From: Ziziphus jujuba
Taxonomy: Eukaryota; Streptophyta; Magnoliopsida; Rosales; Rhamnaceae
NCBI RefSeq assembly: GCF_031755915.1
Contig: NC_083385.1
Coordinates: 12,607,001 to 12,671,000 of the forward strand
DNA: 64,000 nt
Reading direction: 5' to 3'
This document shows positions 22,306-33,982 of this stretch, piece after piece. Every line of letters starts with the position of its first letter. The stretch's first letter is position 1. Both the position numbers and the translations under genes were made by a program. The notes under the pieces were generated by a model. That model was not told the origin of the DNA. It did not search any database and saw only the letters and a program-made list of their open reading frames with translations.

Positions 22306-22551
22306 TGCTGCTGGAAATTATGAATCCAGCACCATAGGCATTTCAAGCATAACGTTCCTACTCTTTTGTGCATAGTTTTGCCTATGCTTTTGCATACATA
22401 ACTTAGGCACAAAAGTTTATCAAAATATACCTTGCATCAATGAAAAAGATACAAAAAATATAAACTCATAAAAGGAAAGGAGGTGATACCAAGGTGTGCA
22501 TGCTAGCCGGTGACATGCACCATCAAGTGGCAAAATTGCCACACTTCAACA
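22306..22551 (-). repeat. Partial 3' LTR of copia F
   Basis: Matches the first ~246 bp of the copia E LTR in reverse and ends ACTTCAACA at 22551. The outer part is missing; about 26 bases of unassigned sequence separate it from copia D's LTR end. Confidence 0.85.
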
Positions 22552-25500
22552 CTCCTCCTTGGCAATTTTGTATGAGACATTGAGAAGTCCTCTCAATATC
22601 TCAAATCTCTTCTTTCCCAATGGCTTGGTGAAGATATCCACCAAGTTCTCCTTGGAAGTCACATACTCCAACTTCACTTCACCACTTGCTTCAAATTCCC
22701 TAAAGGAATGATACTTGACCGGTATGTGCTTGGTCCTCCCATGTTGGACTGGATTTTGTGCAATTGCTATTGCTGAAGTATTGTCACACAATATTACCGT
22801 GGCTTCCCCTTGCTTCAAGCTCAAGTCCTCCAATAATTTCCTAAGCCAAACACCTTGATTAGCACAACTTGAGCAAGCAATATACTCGGCTTCCGCGGTG
22901 CTTTGTGAAACGGTTTGTTGCTTCTTGGAATTCCATGAGAAAGGACCATTTCCAAGAGTGTAAATGTAGCCCAATGTGCTCTTGCTATCATCAAAAAAAC
23001 CAGCAAAATCACTATCACTATAACCAAGCAAAGCTTCATTCATGCCATCCTTGTACCATACACCAAAATCACTCGTACCGTTCAAATACCTTAGGATTCT
23101 TTTTGCACAACTAAGATGATTTTGTGATGGACTATGCATAAATCTTGACAAAACAGCCACACTAAACATGATATCTAGTCTAGTAGAGCATACATATAAA
23201 AGGCTACCAATTAAACTTCTATAGATGGAAGGATTTACCTTTGGAGAATCATCATCCTTCACCAACTTGGTGCCTTCATTCATAGGTGTGGCAATGCTAT
23301 TACAATCCTCCATGTCAAACTTCTTGAGCAACTCCTTCACATAGCTTTCTTGAGATATGAAGATGCCCTTGGATGATTGGACAACTTCAATTCCAAGAAA
23401 GTATTTCATCTTTCCAAGGCTAGACATCTCAAAGTTCAATTCTAGCTCACTTTTGAAATTGCTCACTTCTTTCTCATTACCACCGGTCACTAGGAGGTCA
23501 TCAACATAAAGAGACAGCAACACCATGCAACCATGAGTCCTAATATACAATGTAGGCTCATTAGGACTCCTTCTAAATCCATGCTTTGTCAGAAAACCAT
23601 CTATCTTGGCATACCATGCCCTAGAAGCTTGTTTAAGGCCATATAAGGCCTTGTGTAGCTTGTATACCTTATCTTCACTTCCTTTCTTCACAAAACCTTC
23701 GGGTTGCATAACATAGACCTCCTCCTTCAATACTCCATTCAAGAAGGCTGACTTCACATCAAGGTGATATACTTTCCAAGACTTTTGTACCGAAATTGAA
23801 AAGAGAAGTCTTATGGTTTCCATCCTTGCAACCGATGCAAAAGTATCTCCATAATCCACACCAGCTTGTTGTGCATATCCTTTGACACAAGCCTTACCTT
23901 GTGCTTGTTTATGGACCCATCCAAATTGTACTTGGTCCTAAAGATCCACTTCACCCCAATAGCATTCTTTCCCTTTGGTTTTGTTACCAAGCTCCAAGTG
24001 TCATTCTTGTATGTCACATTGATTTCATCTTGCATGGCTTGTCTCCACTCTTTTCTTGCCATAGCCTCTTGGACATTGATTGATCACTCAATGCCACATT
24101 ACACCTTTCATAAATCTCATTAAAAGCTTGGACATTGATTGATTTTGCACTAACTTCATAAATTCTACAAACTTCTCCAAAGCTTGTGATTTTCTTTCAA
24201 GGAAATACACCCAACACATTGTTGAGTAATCATCAATGAAAGTTATGAAATACTTGCTGTCATTTAAGGATGGAACACTCATAGGACCACAAATATCCGA
24301 ATGTATAAGTCCTAGCTTCTCCTTTGATCTCCAAAAACAAGATTAAAATGCTAGCCTAGTATGCTTTCATTTTTGACACACTTTACACACATGTTCTTGC
24401 TTCTCCACCAATGGCATGTCTCTAACAAGTTCATGTGTGCCTACCAATGACTTAAAGCTAGCATGGCCTAGTGTTTTATGCCAAAGTTTAGAGGTGTTCT
24501 CAACTTTGGTATTCAATGCAACCGATGCACCATTTTCATCCATATTCAACCTAAAATTCTTATTCTTCATTCCAACACACATTAATTCATGTCCATGAGG
24601 ATCAACTATAGTGCATGTCATGTTTGAGAAGTGTAATGCATATTTGTTCTCAGGCATTTGACCTACACTAAGTAAGTTCTCACATAAAGAAGGTACATAG
24701 AGAACATCATGGATAGTTTTGATACCTTTGGTGGTGTGTATCACCACATCTCCTTTGCCTTTCACTTCCATCAAGGCTCCACTTCCAATTTTATCTTTGT
24801 TGTGGCTGCTCCTATCCAAGTTTGTGAACCACTTATGCTTGTAAGACATATGGTGTGTTGCTCCACTATCAATGATCCATCCTTCATCATTCTTGATGCT
24901 ACTAAAACAAGTAGTAACAAACAACTCTTCGAATTCACTATCACTTGCATTATCTTTAGCAACATTTGCTTGTTGCTTATCTTTCTTGTTAGCCTTGCAT
25001 ACTCTCTCCACATGACCTTTTTGTTGGCATTTATGGCAAAATGCATCCGGCCTCCACCAACACCTTCTTGGATGATGAGCTTTCTTCTTGCAATGGTGAC
25101 AAGGTTCATAGGACTTCCTCTCAGGTTTGCTAGTTTCACCTTTCTCCTTTATGACCTTAAGCTTGTTCTTCTTTTGATTTTGTGTCTTTTGATGTTGTTT
25201 AGACACAAATGCAGCCTCCATTGATTCTTCATGTCTAATCGTCCTCCTTTGCTCCGTAGCTTGCAAGGCATTCACCAACTTGGTCAAGGAAATTCCATTT
25301 AGGTTATTTGACTCCTCCAATGAGATATCTTAGCTTCAAACCTCTTGGGCAAGGAGACCAACACCTTCTCCACAATCCTTTGGTCACTTAATCTTTCACC
25401 TAGCACCCTAATTTGATTCACCACATTAAGAAGAATTGTGGTGAACTCTTTAACCGTTTCTTTGTCTTTCATCTTGATAGTCTCAAACTCCCTCTTTAGG

Positions 25501-25787
25501 TTAAGGATTTGCATTTGCCTTGTCCTTGCACTCCCTTGGAACTCATCTTGAAGTTTGTCCCAAGCTTCTTTGGCACTCTCACATGCCATTATCCTTGTGA
25601 AAATGGTATCACTAATACAAGAATGAATAGCGGTGAGAGCCTTGAAACCTTTAGCCAATTCCTCCTCATGGTGCTTGATTTGGTTGACCGTTGCCCCTTG
25701 TCTCAAAGGCTCGGGTTCTTGGGGATTTATATGGTGAACTCCCAAAGACCATAAGCCTTCAAGTAGGCTTGCATCTTGATACTCCAA
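22546..25787 (-). pseudogene. Copia F gag-pol, with deletions and frameshifts
   Basis: Minus-strand gag-pol. RT and RNase H are in one open piece (23859-22546) with YVDDLLV and GYSDSDFAG (Trp replaced by Phe). Upstream pieces are 24062-23811 (RT start), 24282-24088 (integrase start), 25320-24367 (gag end to pre-integrase, two intact CCHC knuckles) and 25787-25299 (gag core). Damage includes loss of the gag start, because AACATTCAC is joined directly to AACATTTGGAG, removing about 66 bases present in copia E. There are frameshifts near 25315 and 23880, and a TGA near 24364. The second half of the integrase core and the linker are deleted, joining LVQNQS to the pre-RT sequence near 24125. Confidence 0.9.
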
Positions 25788-25911
25788 ATGTTGTGAATGT
25801 TGCTTTTGGATATTAAGGAATATGAAAATATATTCGTGCTTTCAAGTATCTCTTCACTCTCAAGGAACGAACCAGCCCAAAAACCTCAAAAATCTCACAA
25901 AAATGTGCCTT

Positions 25912-25923
25912 GCTCTGATACCA
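25912..25923 (-). promoter_or_regulatory. Primer-binding site of copia F
   Basis: GCTCTGATACCA, reverse complement of the tRNA-Met-type site, next to the LTR start TGTTGGGG at 25927. Confidence 0.9.
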
Positions 25924-25926
25924 CTT

Positions 25927-27623
25927 TGTTGGGGTGAGAAGGTTATGACCAAGATCAAGCTAGCTTGAAGTGTTAGCAACAAGCAAGCTTTTGGTGATGC
26001 TCTTGGGAATGGTTGTGTATGAGTTGTGTTTTTAGGTTTTGGTTATGATTTTTTCTGGTTTTTAGGGTTTCTAAAGTGTTCTAAGGTGTTGAAAAAGATA
26101 TGAGAAGAAGGGGACCACGCTGGTTTTTTAAAATGAGGCTTAGATGTATAGCCATCTCATTCATTTGACAATATAAGCTTGAAATTACAGCTAGTTCACA
26201 CATGCCAAGTGTCACGTCCTACATTTTATGCAGCGGAAATAGACCATGCGACGCCAAGACTCTCTAGTCAAGGCTAGCCTTCTCACTATCCGAGTTCATA
26301 TATCGACCCATCTGATACCAATCGTATGCCCCTAAGGTTCACCGACGAGAACTACTCTCGTGCATCTCGCGTATAGGCGACTATGAGTGCTTCCCAGCAT
26401 CACGGCTAATAGCCTAGATGCTCATCCCATCTATTGGTTCCCATAATCATCATGGCTCATGCCATCCTGCAAGCTAGCCTGATGGCCTTACGTCCACTTG
26501 GTAGCTTGTTACTTAGTCTTGTGCCAAGATCTAGCCAGCAACCCATCTCTCCACTCGGACCGTGGTCCATGCACATCTCGAATAGCATCTGACCCTGGAG
26601 CATGCACGCCAGCATCGTGCCAACATGCCACCCAAGGTAGCAACACAAGATCAGAAGCCCACATACGAATGTCACCCGATGGCATGGTGTCGCCCTGTTC
26701 GTGCCTATTTAGCTTCCGACCCTCTCGAGCGAGGCAGAACTCGAGCCCCCGCTCATTGACACATTTGCCACAACCTTGTAACAAAGGCCTACGTGTGTTC
26801 TTGGCATAGCCGATAGAAAACGGCATAGTGGATGCTACACTCAGCCTCTGACACAGGAATGACGTGCAATACCAGCTTGTAGCGCCTACCGGTACTGTCC
26901 TCGGGACTCCCTGTCCCTCGAAGACATAAGCCCACCTCCGTGGCACTTTATGTCCATCCCATGGCTTTCCGTCGCCCTTGGGAGGCTTGCTTAGCCCAAG
27001 CTCGAAGCCAAAGCCGGGGGCCGTGGAGAGCCAGACACGGACCATCCCCCTAAAGAGCTTATTGAGCCATTTCCTTTCTAGCAGCAACAGATATCACTTT
27101 GTGCGAGGAATCATAATGGGGTTTTCTCTAGCAAACCTTCACATCTTGGCCTGCCATTCGACATGCACCATCCTAGTGACATTTTTAAGAGATTCCCATG
27201 GCCCGGGATCGAAGATCCTGACCTTCAAATATTTACAAAAATGCCACTAGGCCATTCCAAAGGTGCGGAACGTCACACCAAGCATGTGAGCTAACAAAGT
27301 GAGTAAAGTATTTCAAATTTGAAAAGTAAAATGGTCAAAACCTAAATTTTCATACACAAAAGAGGTAAAAACCAGCTGCAACATGTCTATTCCAAATATA
27401 GTAAAAAGTGGCACATGGTTTGAACTAAGTTCCTATTGTTTAACTAGTTTGGGTAAACAATTAAACTAGCTTCACCTACTTAGTTCCCCTTTGTATCTGC
27501 TTATGAAACTTGGTTTGAAGCATCCTTGGTCATCAATAAATATTTTCCAAGAGCTAGGAAAGTTTTGGAACCGGGTCATGGGCCAAACAGCTCCAAAACT
27601 GACTAATACTCTACATACTGGGC
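25927..27623 (-). repeat. Partial 5' LTR of copia F, split by solo LTR G
   Basis: Pieces 25927-26209 and 27283-27623 (27278-27282 being the duplicated CCAAG). Together they give about 620 bp of the 1031-bp LTR. It stops at ACATACTGGGC and joins gypsy protease sequence, a non-homologous junction. Confidence 0.88.
26210..27277. mobile_element. Solo LTR G of an unrelated, GC-richer retroelement
   Basis: A 1068-bp insert starting TGTCACGTCC and ending GGAACGTCACA, with short inverted ends TGT.ACGT. It is flanked by the 5-bp duplication CCAAG (26205-26209 and 27278-27282). It carries no internal region, so it is best read as a solo LTR left by LTR-LTR recombination; the strand cannot be set. It is GC-richer than its neighbours. 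The ORFs inside it (192 codons at 26509-27087 minus, 103 codons at 26498-26809 plus) show no retroelement domain. Confidence 0.8.
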
Positions 27624-29943
27624 GCATGATTGCTGGACATATACTATTAGGTAGACCATGGCAATTTGATAAAGATGCTACTCATTTTGGTCAAGAAAAT
27701 AGTATTGTTTTCAGGTTCAAAGGCAAGAAGGTCAAGCTGGAACCATTATCTCCTAAAGAGGTTTACAAAGACCAATTACAAATGCAACAAAGGAGAGAAG
27801 CCGAAAAGCTCAAGGAAAAAGCAATTATGGCACCAATGGCTTCACCATCCTTTCAAGGAGGTAAGATTGAGGTTGCTGATCAAGGTAAGGTTTCTAAGAC
27901 TTATATTGAGTGGAAAGATCAAAGAACAACCGAAAGAGAGAGGAAAGAAAGTGGCAAACCCAAGAGCTTGGAGAAGGAAGGGAAATCCGAAGGTTTGCGC
28001 CAATCCGAGAGAGAAAAAGAAAAAGAAAGAAAAGAAAGGTCAAGTAGCAACTTTTATTTGAGTTTAGGGGATATTAATAAGGTTATTGAGTGTAAGAAAC
28101 CTTTGTTGGGGTGAGAAGGTTATGACCAAGAGCAAGCTAGCTTGAAGTGTTAGCAACAAGCAAGCTTTTGGTGATGCTCTTGGGAATGGTTGTGTGTGAG
28201 TTGTGTTTTTAGGTTTTGGTTATGGTGTTTTCTGGTTTTTAGGGTTCCTAAAGTGTTCTAAGGTGTTGAAGAAGAGATAAGAAGAAGAGGAACACGTTGG
28301 CTTTTGAAAATGAGGCTTAGATGTATAGCCATTTCATTCATTTTGCAATATAAGCTTGAAATTACAACTAGGTCACACATGCCAAGCATGTGAGATTACA
28401 AAATGAGTAAAGTATTTAAAATTTAAAAAGTAAAATGGTCAACACCTAACTTTTCATACACAAAAGAGTCAAAAACCAGCTGCAACATGTCTATTCCAAA
28501 TATAGTAAAAAGTGGCACATGGTTTGAACTAAATTCCTATTGTTTAACTAGTTTGGGTAAACAACCAAACTAGCTTCACCTACTTAGTTCCCCTTTGTAT
28601 CTGCTTATGAAACTTGGTTTGAAGCATCCCTGGTCATCAATAAATATTGTTCCAAGAGCTAGGAAAGTTCTGGAACCGAAGCATGGGCCAAACAGCTCCA
28701 AAACTGGCCCATACTCTGCATACTGGGCCCATCAGATACAGCAATCTGTTCGGAATAGAAAATGGACTTTCCCATGTCATTTTGACCTGAAATTTAAACC
28801 ATAGTCTTCTATATATGTCGGTAGACATCCCTCAAATTTTCAGCCCAAACCTCCATTTGCAACCTGAGATATAAGATAAATAGTGGAACTATGTTGCTGG
28901 AAATTATGAATCCAGCACCATAGGCATTTCAAGCATAACATTCCTACTCTTTTGTGCATAATTTTGCCTATACTTTTACATACATAACTTAGGCACAAAA
29001 CATTATCAAAATATACCTTGCATAAATTAAAAAACATACAAAAAAATATAAACTCATAAAAGGAAAGGATTTGATACCAAGGTGTGCATGCTAGCCGGTG
29101 ACATGCACCATCAAGTGGCAAAATTGCCACACTTCAACAACCTTTGCTGGTCATGATTTATAAAGAAAATTATTTTAATGATCAAACTAACTTTGAAGAA
29201 CTTGAATTGCCAAGTTCAATGATTTCTCTTTTGAAGGAATTTGGAGATGTCTTCCCAAATGAAATTCCAAGTGGACTACCATCCAATCAAGAGGGACAAG
29301 GTGAGCTTGCTGTCCAAGGTAAGTCTTCTAATACTCAGGTTGTGTGGAAAAATTTTAATAAAACCAAGAGTGAGAATTTTGGTGTAAAAGCCGAGGGTGA
29401 GGAAGGTGAGATGGCCGTGAGTGAGAAAGGAAAAGGAAGACAAGAAAGGAAAAATACAAATTTTTATCTTAGCTTTGTTGATGTTAATAAAGTAATTATG
29501 AGTAAGAAATCATTGCTGACCATGAATTTTAAAGATACTTATTTAAAGATGTCTTTATTGCATAGAACTTTATCTGCATTGTTGAGAGCTTTACTTAGTG
29601 GCAATTTGAAAATTTGGAAAATATTGTTTGCTAACTTTAAAAAGTGTAATTTTTACCATAATGAGCATGTATTTCTAGATTTTGTTGTAATAGTATTTGA
29701 CCCAGGAGAATTGGTTTGGTTGCACTTACAAAAGGAAAGGTTTCCTAATCAAAGAAAGTCAAAGCTCATGCCGCCTATGGATGGACCTTTTCAAGTTTTG
29801 GAGCCCAATCACAAGAATGCCTACAAGCTTGATTTACTAGGTGAGTATAACATGAGTGCTGCATTTAATGTTGCTGATTTAACTCCTTTTGCTGCAGGTG
29901 ATGATCTTGATTTGAGTACAAATCCTTTTCAAGAGGAGGGGAA
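27624..29943 (+). pseudogene. Gypsy H protease-linker-scrambled pol (interrupted)
   Basis: Pieces 27624-28103 and 29145-29943. The first holds the protease end and a Lys/Glu-rich linker. The second holds [20 protein letters not shown] and a second linker with FYLSFVDVNKVI. It then has the same rearranged order as gypsy [49 protein letters not shown]. The second piece is open and continues 424 bases into the 3' LTR (stop at 30365-30367). Catalytic RT, RNase H and the integrase core are absent. Confidence 0.85.
28104..29139 (-). mobile_element. Solo copia LTR inserted in gypsy H
   Basis: A 1036-bp copia LTR in minus orientation (TGTTGGGGTG...TTCAACA), flanked by ACCTT at 28099-28103 and 29140-29144. 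It matches the copia E LTR along its whole length. No internal sequence remains, so it arose by LTR-LTR recombination after insertion into gypsy H. Confidence 0.94.
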
Positions 29944-31083
29944 TGATGTGATTCCGCCCGAGCCCGCTCCACCGATAACCCGCTGGGGTACTGACTCGAC
30001 ACGGATGAAGACTAGGCCAATCACAAGAGCTCAAATTAAGAGATTTAAGGGCAACCTGGGAGTATTTATACAGAGGGTAATCAATCTCAACAGAGCTTGT
30101 CCATACTTGAAGATACAAAGCCTATTCGAAGCATCCAAGTGGTGGAAGCCGATACGGACCCGGGTGACGGTTTTGGTACATTTTTGGAGTCCGGGAAGCA
30201 TGAAATGGTTCCAATGCTTTATGGGTTCAATACATATGCCTAAGAGGTCATGGAATCAAGTTAAAGCAGCCTCAAATGCAATCAAAAAGGGCTTGTACGG
30301 ACAGCATCAACAATTTGGCCGAATTTGCTGTATTGCTTGCTGGCTTTACTGTATTTTACTGTTTTAGCCTTTTTTTATTTTTCCAAGCATGGGCAATGTG
30401 TGGGACTTCATATTCAGCTTATTTGGAATCCTACAAAGCATCTAGAAGCTGATTTGAAGCTCAAAGAGGTCAAAGAATTGGTCAAAGTCAATGTAGTCAA
30501 AAAGCTAGTATTTTAGTTTCCTAATTTTATTCTACTTTTTGTTTTAGGAAACTACCATTATTTTTAGTTTCTATTTATTTATTTTCTGGACAAATAAGAT
30601 TAGGAAAGTTATTATTTTATTATTTTCTTTGTAAATTAATTAATTCCTAATTCAAAATAAAGGAATTAATTAATCCAAATTAGATTAGGAAAAGGAAAGT
30701 TTCGGCCAAGGTAGAATTCTTCATTGAATGGCCGGTTTTTCCTAGGGTTTTTAGGGTTTATTTTGTTTCTTTCAAAGCCTATTTAAAGGCTTATTTTTCA
30801 TTAATAAGATAACTTTAAACTTTGATTTGATTAAGAAAATACTTGTGAGATTAATTATCTCTTTGTTCTTCGAGAACACCTAAAACACCATTAGAGAATT
30901 GGTTGTTTTAGCTTGACTTATCAATAGGTTTTCCATCCCCTATTATGGCGTCTACATTATACCAAGGTTTCTAACCACAGGTTGGTTAGGGGTTGAGGTC
31001 CATTCCATTAGAACTTGAACTTAATTAAAGATCCGGGCTAATATAATACGGGTTTAGGAGCAGGTCGTCCTAGGTTCGTATCA
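29944..31083 (+). repeat. 3' LTR of gypsy H
   Basis: 1140 bp, TGATGTGATTCC...GTTCGTATCA, preceded by the polypurine tract AAGAGGAGGGGAA. The coding frame continues into it (TRMKTRPITRAQIKRFK). Confidence 0.92.
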
Positions 31084-31679
31084 CCAACTCTCCTTCGGGT
31101 GTTTTGCTCACTGGTCCACCATTGGAGTGCATAATGGCCAAACTTCATTGCTGCCAATTTCACCTTCTTAGCCTCTGAACAATTATGGCGGTCAAATATC
31201 ATCTCCATCTTTTCTTCCCACTCTAAATATGCTTCGGGGTCATTTTTTCCCATGAATGGTGGGATGTTAACCTTGATATTTCCCAAATCATCATCTGTAT
31301 CTTCCCTCCTATATCTCCCATGGCCAGCTCTATCTTGGACAGCAAAGGTTTCGTCCATACCTTCCTCAAAGTCGCCGTCGAATGGCTCCTCATCAAAGTC
31401 CTCTCTTGGCCTCTCACGACCTCCTCGTCCTCGACCTCGTCCTCCATGGAATTCTTGCCTATTTCTTGTATTCGGCCTTCCTTGTGAGGCTTCTAGTCTT
31501 CCCACTCTTTGATTCACATGCTCAACTTGAGCACTAACCTGCTGTACTGACTCCAAAACAGCCCTCATGTCCACTTGGTCTCCACTCCTAGTAGCTCGGG
31601 CATCGCCATGGAATGCTACGGACTCTTCTTCATTGATCCTCAAGGGTGGATCTCCTCTTCTTATTCTATGATCTGCCAT
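31084..31679 (-). pseudogene. Gypsy I gag, N-terminal part
   Basis: Starts MADHRIRRGDPPLRINEEES. It continues through the Arg/Gly-rich stretch ([13 protein letters not shown]) and [20 protein letters not shown] to about residue 199, open throughout. It is cut off by the LTR of gypsy H. The Arg/Gly-rich stretch may bind RNA, which is inference from composition. Confidence 0.88.
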
Positions 31680-32832
31680 GTTAGTAAAATACTGCAAAAA
31701 TAAAATAAATCCTCACAATATTCACTCCCTCACGTGTTTCACTCAAACAAGGTCTCGGCACTCGTGTTTGCACACTAGTTTCGGCTTTTACCCTCTTTTA
31801 AGCTCACACACTCTTGCCTTTTTCCACTCAATGAATTATCTCAAAGTTCTAATTAAAACACCCACAAACAGCAATTAGATCACTAGTATGTTTTAATTAA
31901 ACTTATCAACAAAACAGTAGCAAAAAGTAGGCAATACCGAAAGAATCCAACAAATCCTAATTTTTCGGCTTTCTAGACAAGAAAACACAAAATGATGGGA
32001 AAACGTTGGAATTTTTGAAAACTGCACCAGATGGTAATAGATTATGAGTTCAAGAATAAAATTCCAGAAAAAGAAATTCAAATACGAACAAGAATCAAAG
32101 AGAACAAAAATATAGAAAAATGTTGGTTGTTGTTCTTGTAATTCAAGTTTTGTATCAATTCCTTTAACTAATTAATCCAAAAAATTTAAACACCCAAAAT
32201 CCAAATATCCAGCAGCAAAAATAATTTCCCAGCAACTCAAATATTGAATAAATAATCAAACAAACCAGCAGCTCCAACAAATTTCCAGCAAGCAAGTCAA
32301 ACTCCAACAAACTGAAATACTTTTTTTTTATTTTTTTTTAATCGGCTTTACCTCTTCTTTTTTTTTTTTTTTTTTACTCATAGAACATAAACAACTGCAG
32401 TAGCAAGAATAATTACCAAAATTGCAATTCCAACTCCAAAACAAACACCAAACCCGTGACCTCCCAATCAAAAATTAAAAGTGCAGTTTTTTTTTTTTTT
32501 TATATGTTGCCGCAAACCTTTTTTTTTTTTGTTTGTTTTTTTTTTTTTTTTTGGAATATATGAATGCAAATTTCTAAGACTAAAACAGCAAAGAAAAAAT
32601 CAACAAAAACCAAAATTATCAAGAACAATGATAAAAGACAACCAACAAATTAGGAAACAAAAATACGATAAAACTAGGAAACCTAATTCAACTAGGAATG
32701 AAATTTTTTTTTTTTTTTTAAGATGCAGAACGTGTATGATGATAGAAGCAACCTTAACCTAATGCTAAAATTGCAGAATAACACAAAAACAAATAAAGCA
32801 AGTAAAGATAGATCAAACCTGAACAAAATTTA
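31680..32832 (-). other. Leader of gypsy I
   Basis: Matches the leaders of the other gypsy copies in reverse, with T/A runs near 32320-32340, 32357-32376, 32487-32502, 32519-32552 and 32704-32720. A short version of the leader ORF is at 31893-32081 (minus). Confidence 0.8.
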
Positions 32833-32844
32833 GCTCTGATACCA
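32833..32844 (-). promoter_or_regulatory. Primer-binding site of gypsy I
   Basis: GCTCTGATACCA, reverse complement of the tRNA-Met-type site, 2 bases from the LTR start at 32847. Confidence 0.9.
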
Positions 32845-32846
32845 AA

Positions 32847-33982
32847 TGATATGAACCTAGGACGACCTGCTCCTAAACCCGTATTATATTAGCCCGGATC
32901 TTTAATTAAGTTCAAGTTCTAATGGAGTGGACCTCAACCCCTAACCAACCTGTGGTTAGAAACCTTGGTATAATGTAGACGCCACAATAGGGGATGGAAA
33001 TCCTATTGATAAGTCAAGCTAAAACAACCAATTCTCTAATGGTGTTTTAGGGGTTCTCAAATAACAAAGAGATAATTAATCTCACAAATATTTTCTTAAT
33101 CAAATCAAAGTTGTATTCATATTGAAAAATAAGCCTTTAAATAGGCTTTGAAAGAAACAAAGTAAACCCTAAAAACCCTAGGTAAAACAGGCCACACAAT
33201 AAAGAGTTATATGGTGGCCGAAATTCTCACTCCTTTCCTAATCTAATTTGGATTAATTAATTCCTTTATTTTGAATTAGGAATTAATTAATTTACAATGA
33301 AAATAATAAAATAATAACTTTCCTAAACTTATTTTTCCAGAAAATAAATAAATAAAAACTAAAAAGTAATGGTAATTTCCTAAAACAAAAAGTAGAATCA
33401 AATTAGGAAACTATAGTACTAGCTTTTTGACTAAGTTGACTTTGACCAATCTTTGACCAAATTGAGCTCCAAATCAGCTTCTAGATGCTTTTTAGGATGC
33501 CAAATAAACTGAATATGAAGGCCCACACGTTGCCCATGCTTGGAAAAATAAGAAAAGGCTAATACAGTAAAATACAGTAAAGCCAGCAAGCAATACAGCA
33601 AAATCGGCCAAATTGTTGAAGCTGTCTGTACAAGCCTTTTTTGATTGTATTTGAGGCTGCTTTAACTTGATTCCATGACCTCTTAGGCATATGTATTGAA
33701 CCCATAAAGCATTGGAACCATTTCATGCTTCTTGGACTCCAAAAATGTACCAAAATCGTCACCTGGGTCCGTATCGGCTTCCACCACTTGGATGCTTAGA
33801 ATAGGCTTTGTATCTTCAAGTATGGACAAGCTCTGTTGAGATTGATTACCCCCTGTATAAATACTTCCAGGTTGTCCTTAAATCTCTTAATTTGAGCTCT
33901 TGTGATTGGCCTAGTCTTCATCCGTGTCGAGTCAGCACCCCAGCGGGTTATCGGTTGAGCGGCCTCGGGCAGAATCACATCA
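32847..33982 (-). repeat. 5' LTR of gypsy I
   Basis: 1136 bp from TGATATGAACC to AATCACATCA. The sequence beyond it (TTCTAGCCTTT) is organelle-type, so this is the right border of the 25-kb nest. Confidence 0.9.

Larger units (their letters stand above)
22306..27623 (-). mobile_element. Copia F, inverted, damaged, hosting solo LTR G
   Basis: Minus-strand relative of copia E. Read on the minus strand: a partial 5' LTR (27623-27283 and 26209-25927, split by solo LTR G), primer site, gag-pol with a large integrase deletion, and only the first ~246 bp of the 3' LTR (22306-22551). Both LTRs are truncated at rearrangement junctions (22305/22306 and 27623/27624), so no target duplication can be read. 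Together with copia E it forms a long inverted pair. Confidence 0.9.
27624..31083 (+). mobile_element. Gypsy H, 5'-truncated, split by a solo copia LTR
   Basis: Plus-strand gypsy fragment starting inside protease ([18 protein letters not shown]). It continues through the linker and the scrambled pol into a complete 3' LTR (29944-31083). The solo copia LTR at 28104-29139 interrupts it. Its right end abuts the minus-strand gag of gypsy I. The left end is a rearrangement junction with copia F. Confidence 0.88.
31084..33982 (-). mobile_element. Gypsy I, 3'-truncated (gag start, leader, 5' LTR)
   Basis: Minus-strand gypsy. A complete 5' LTR (32847-33982), primer site (32833-32844), leader (31680-32832) and the first ~199 codons of gag (31679-31084) remain. 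It stops at the 3' LTR of gypsy H, near the gag codons for RRVGE. The right flank is TTCTA and the left flank is lost. Confidence 0.9.

Noticed and set aside
26509..27087. 192-codon ORF (minus) inside solo LTR G
   Set aside because: It lies in a GC-rich LTR-like insert, overlaps ORFs in other frames and shows no domain. Long chance ORFs are expected in GC-rich sequence.
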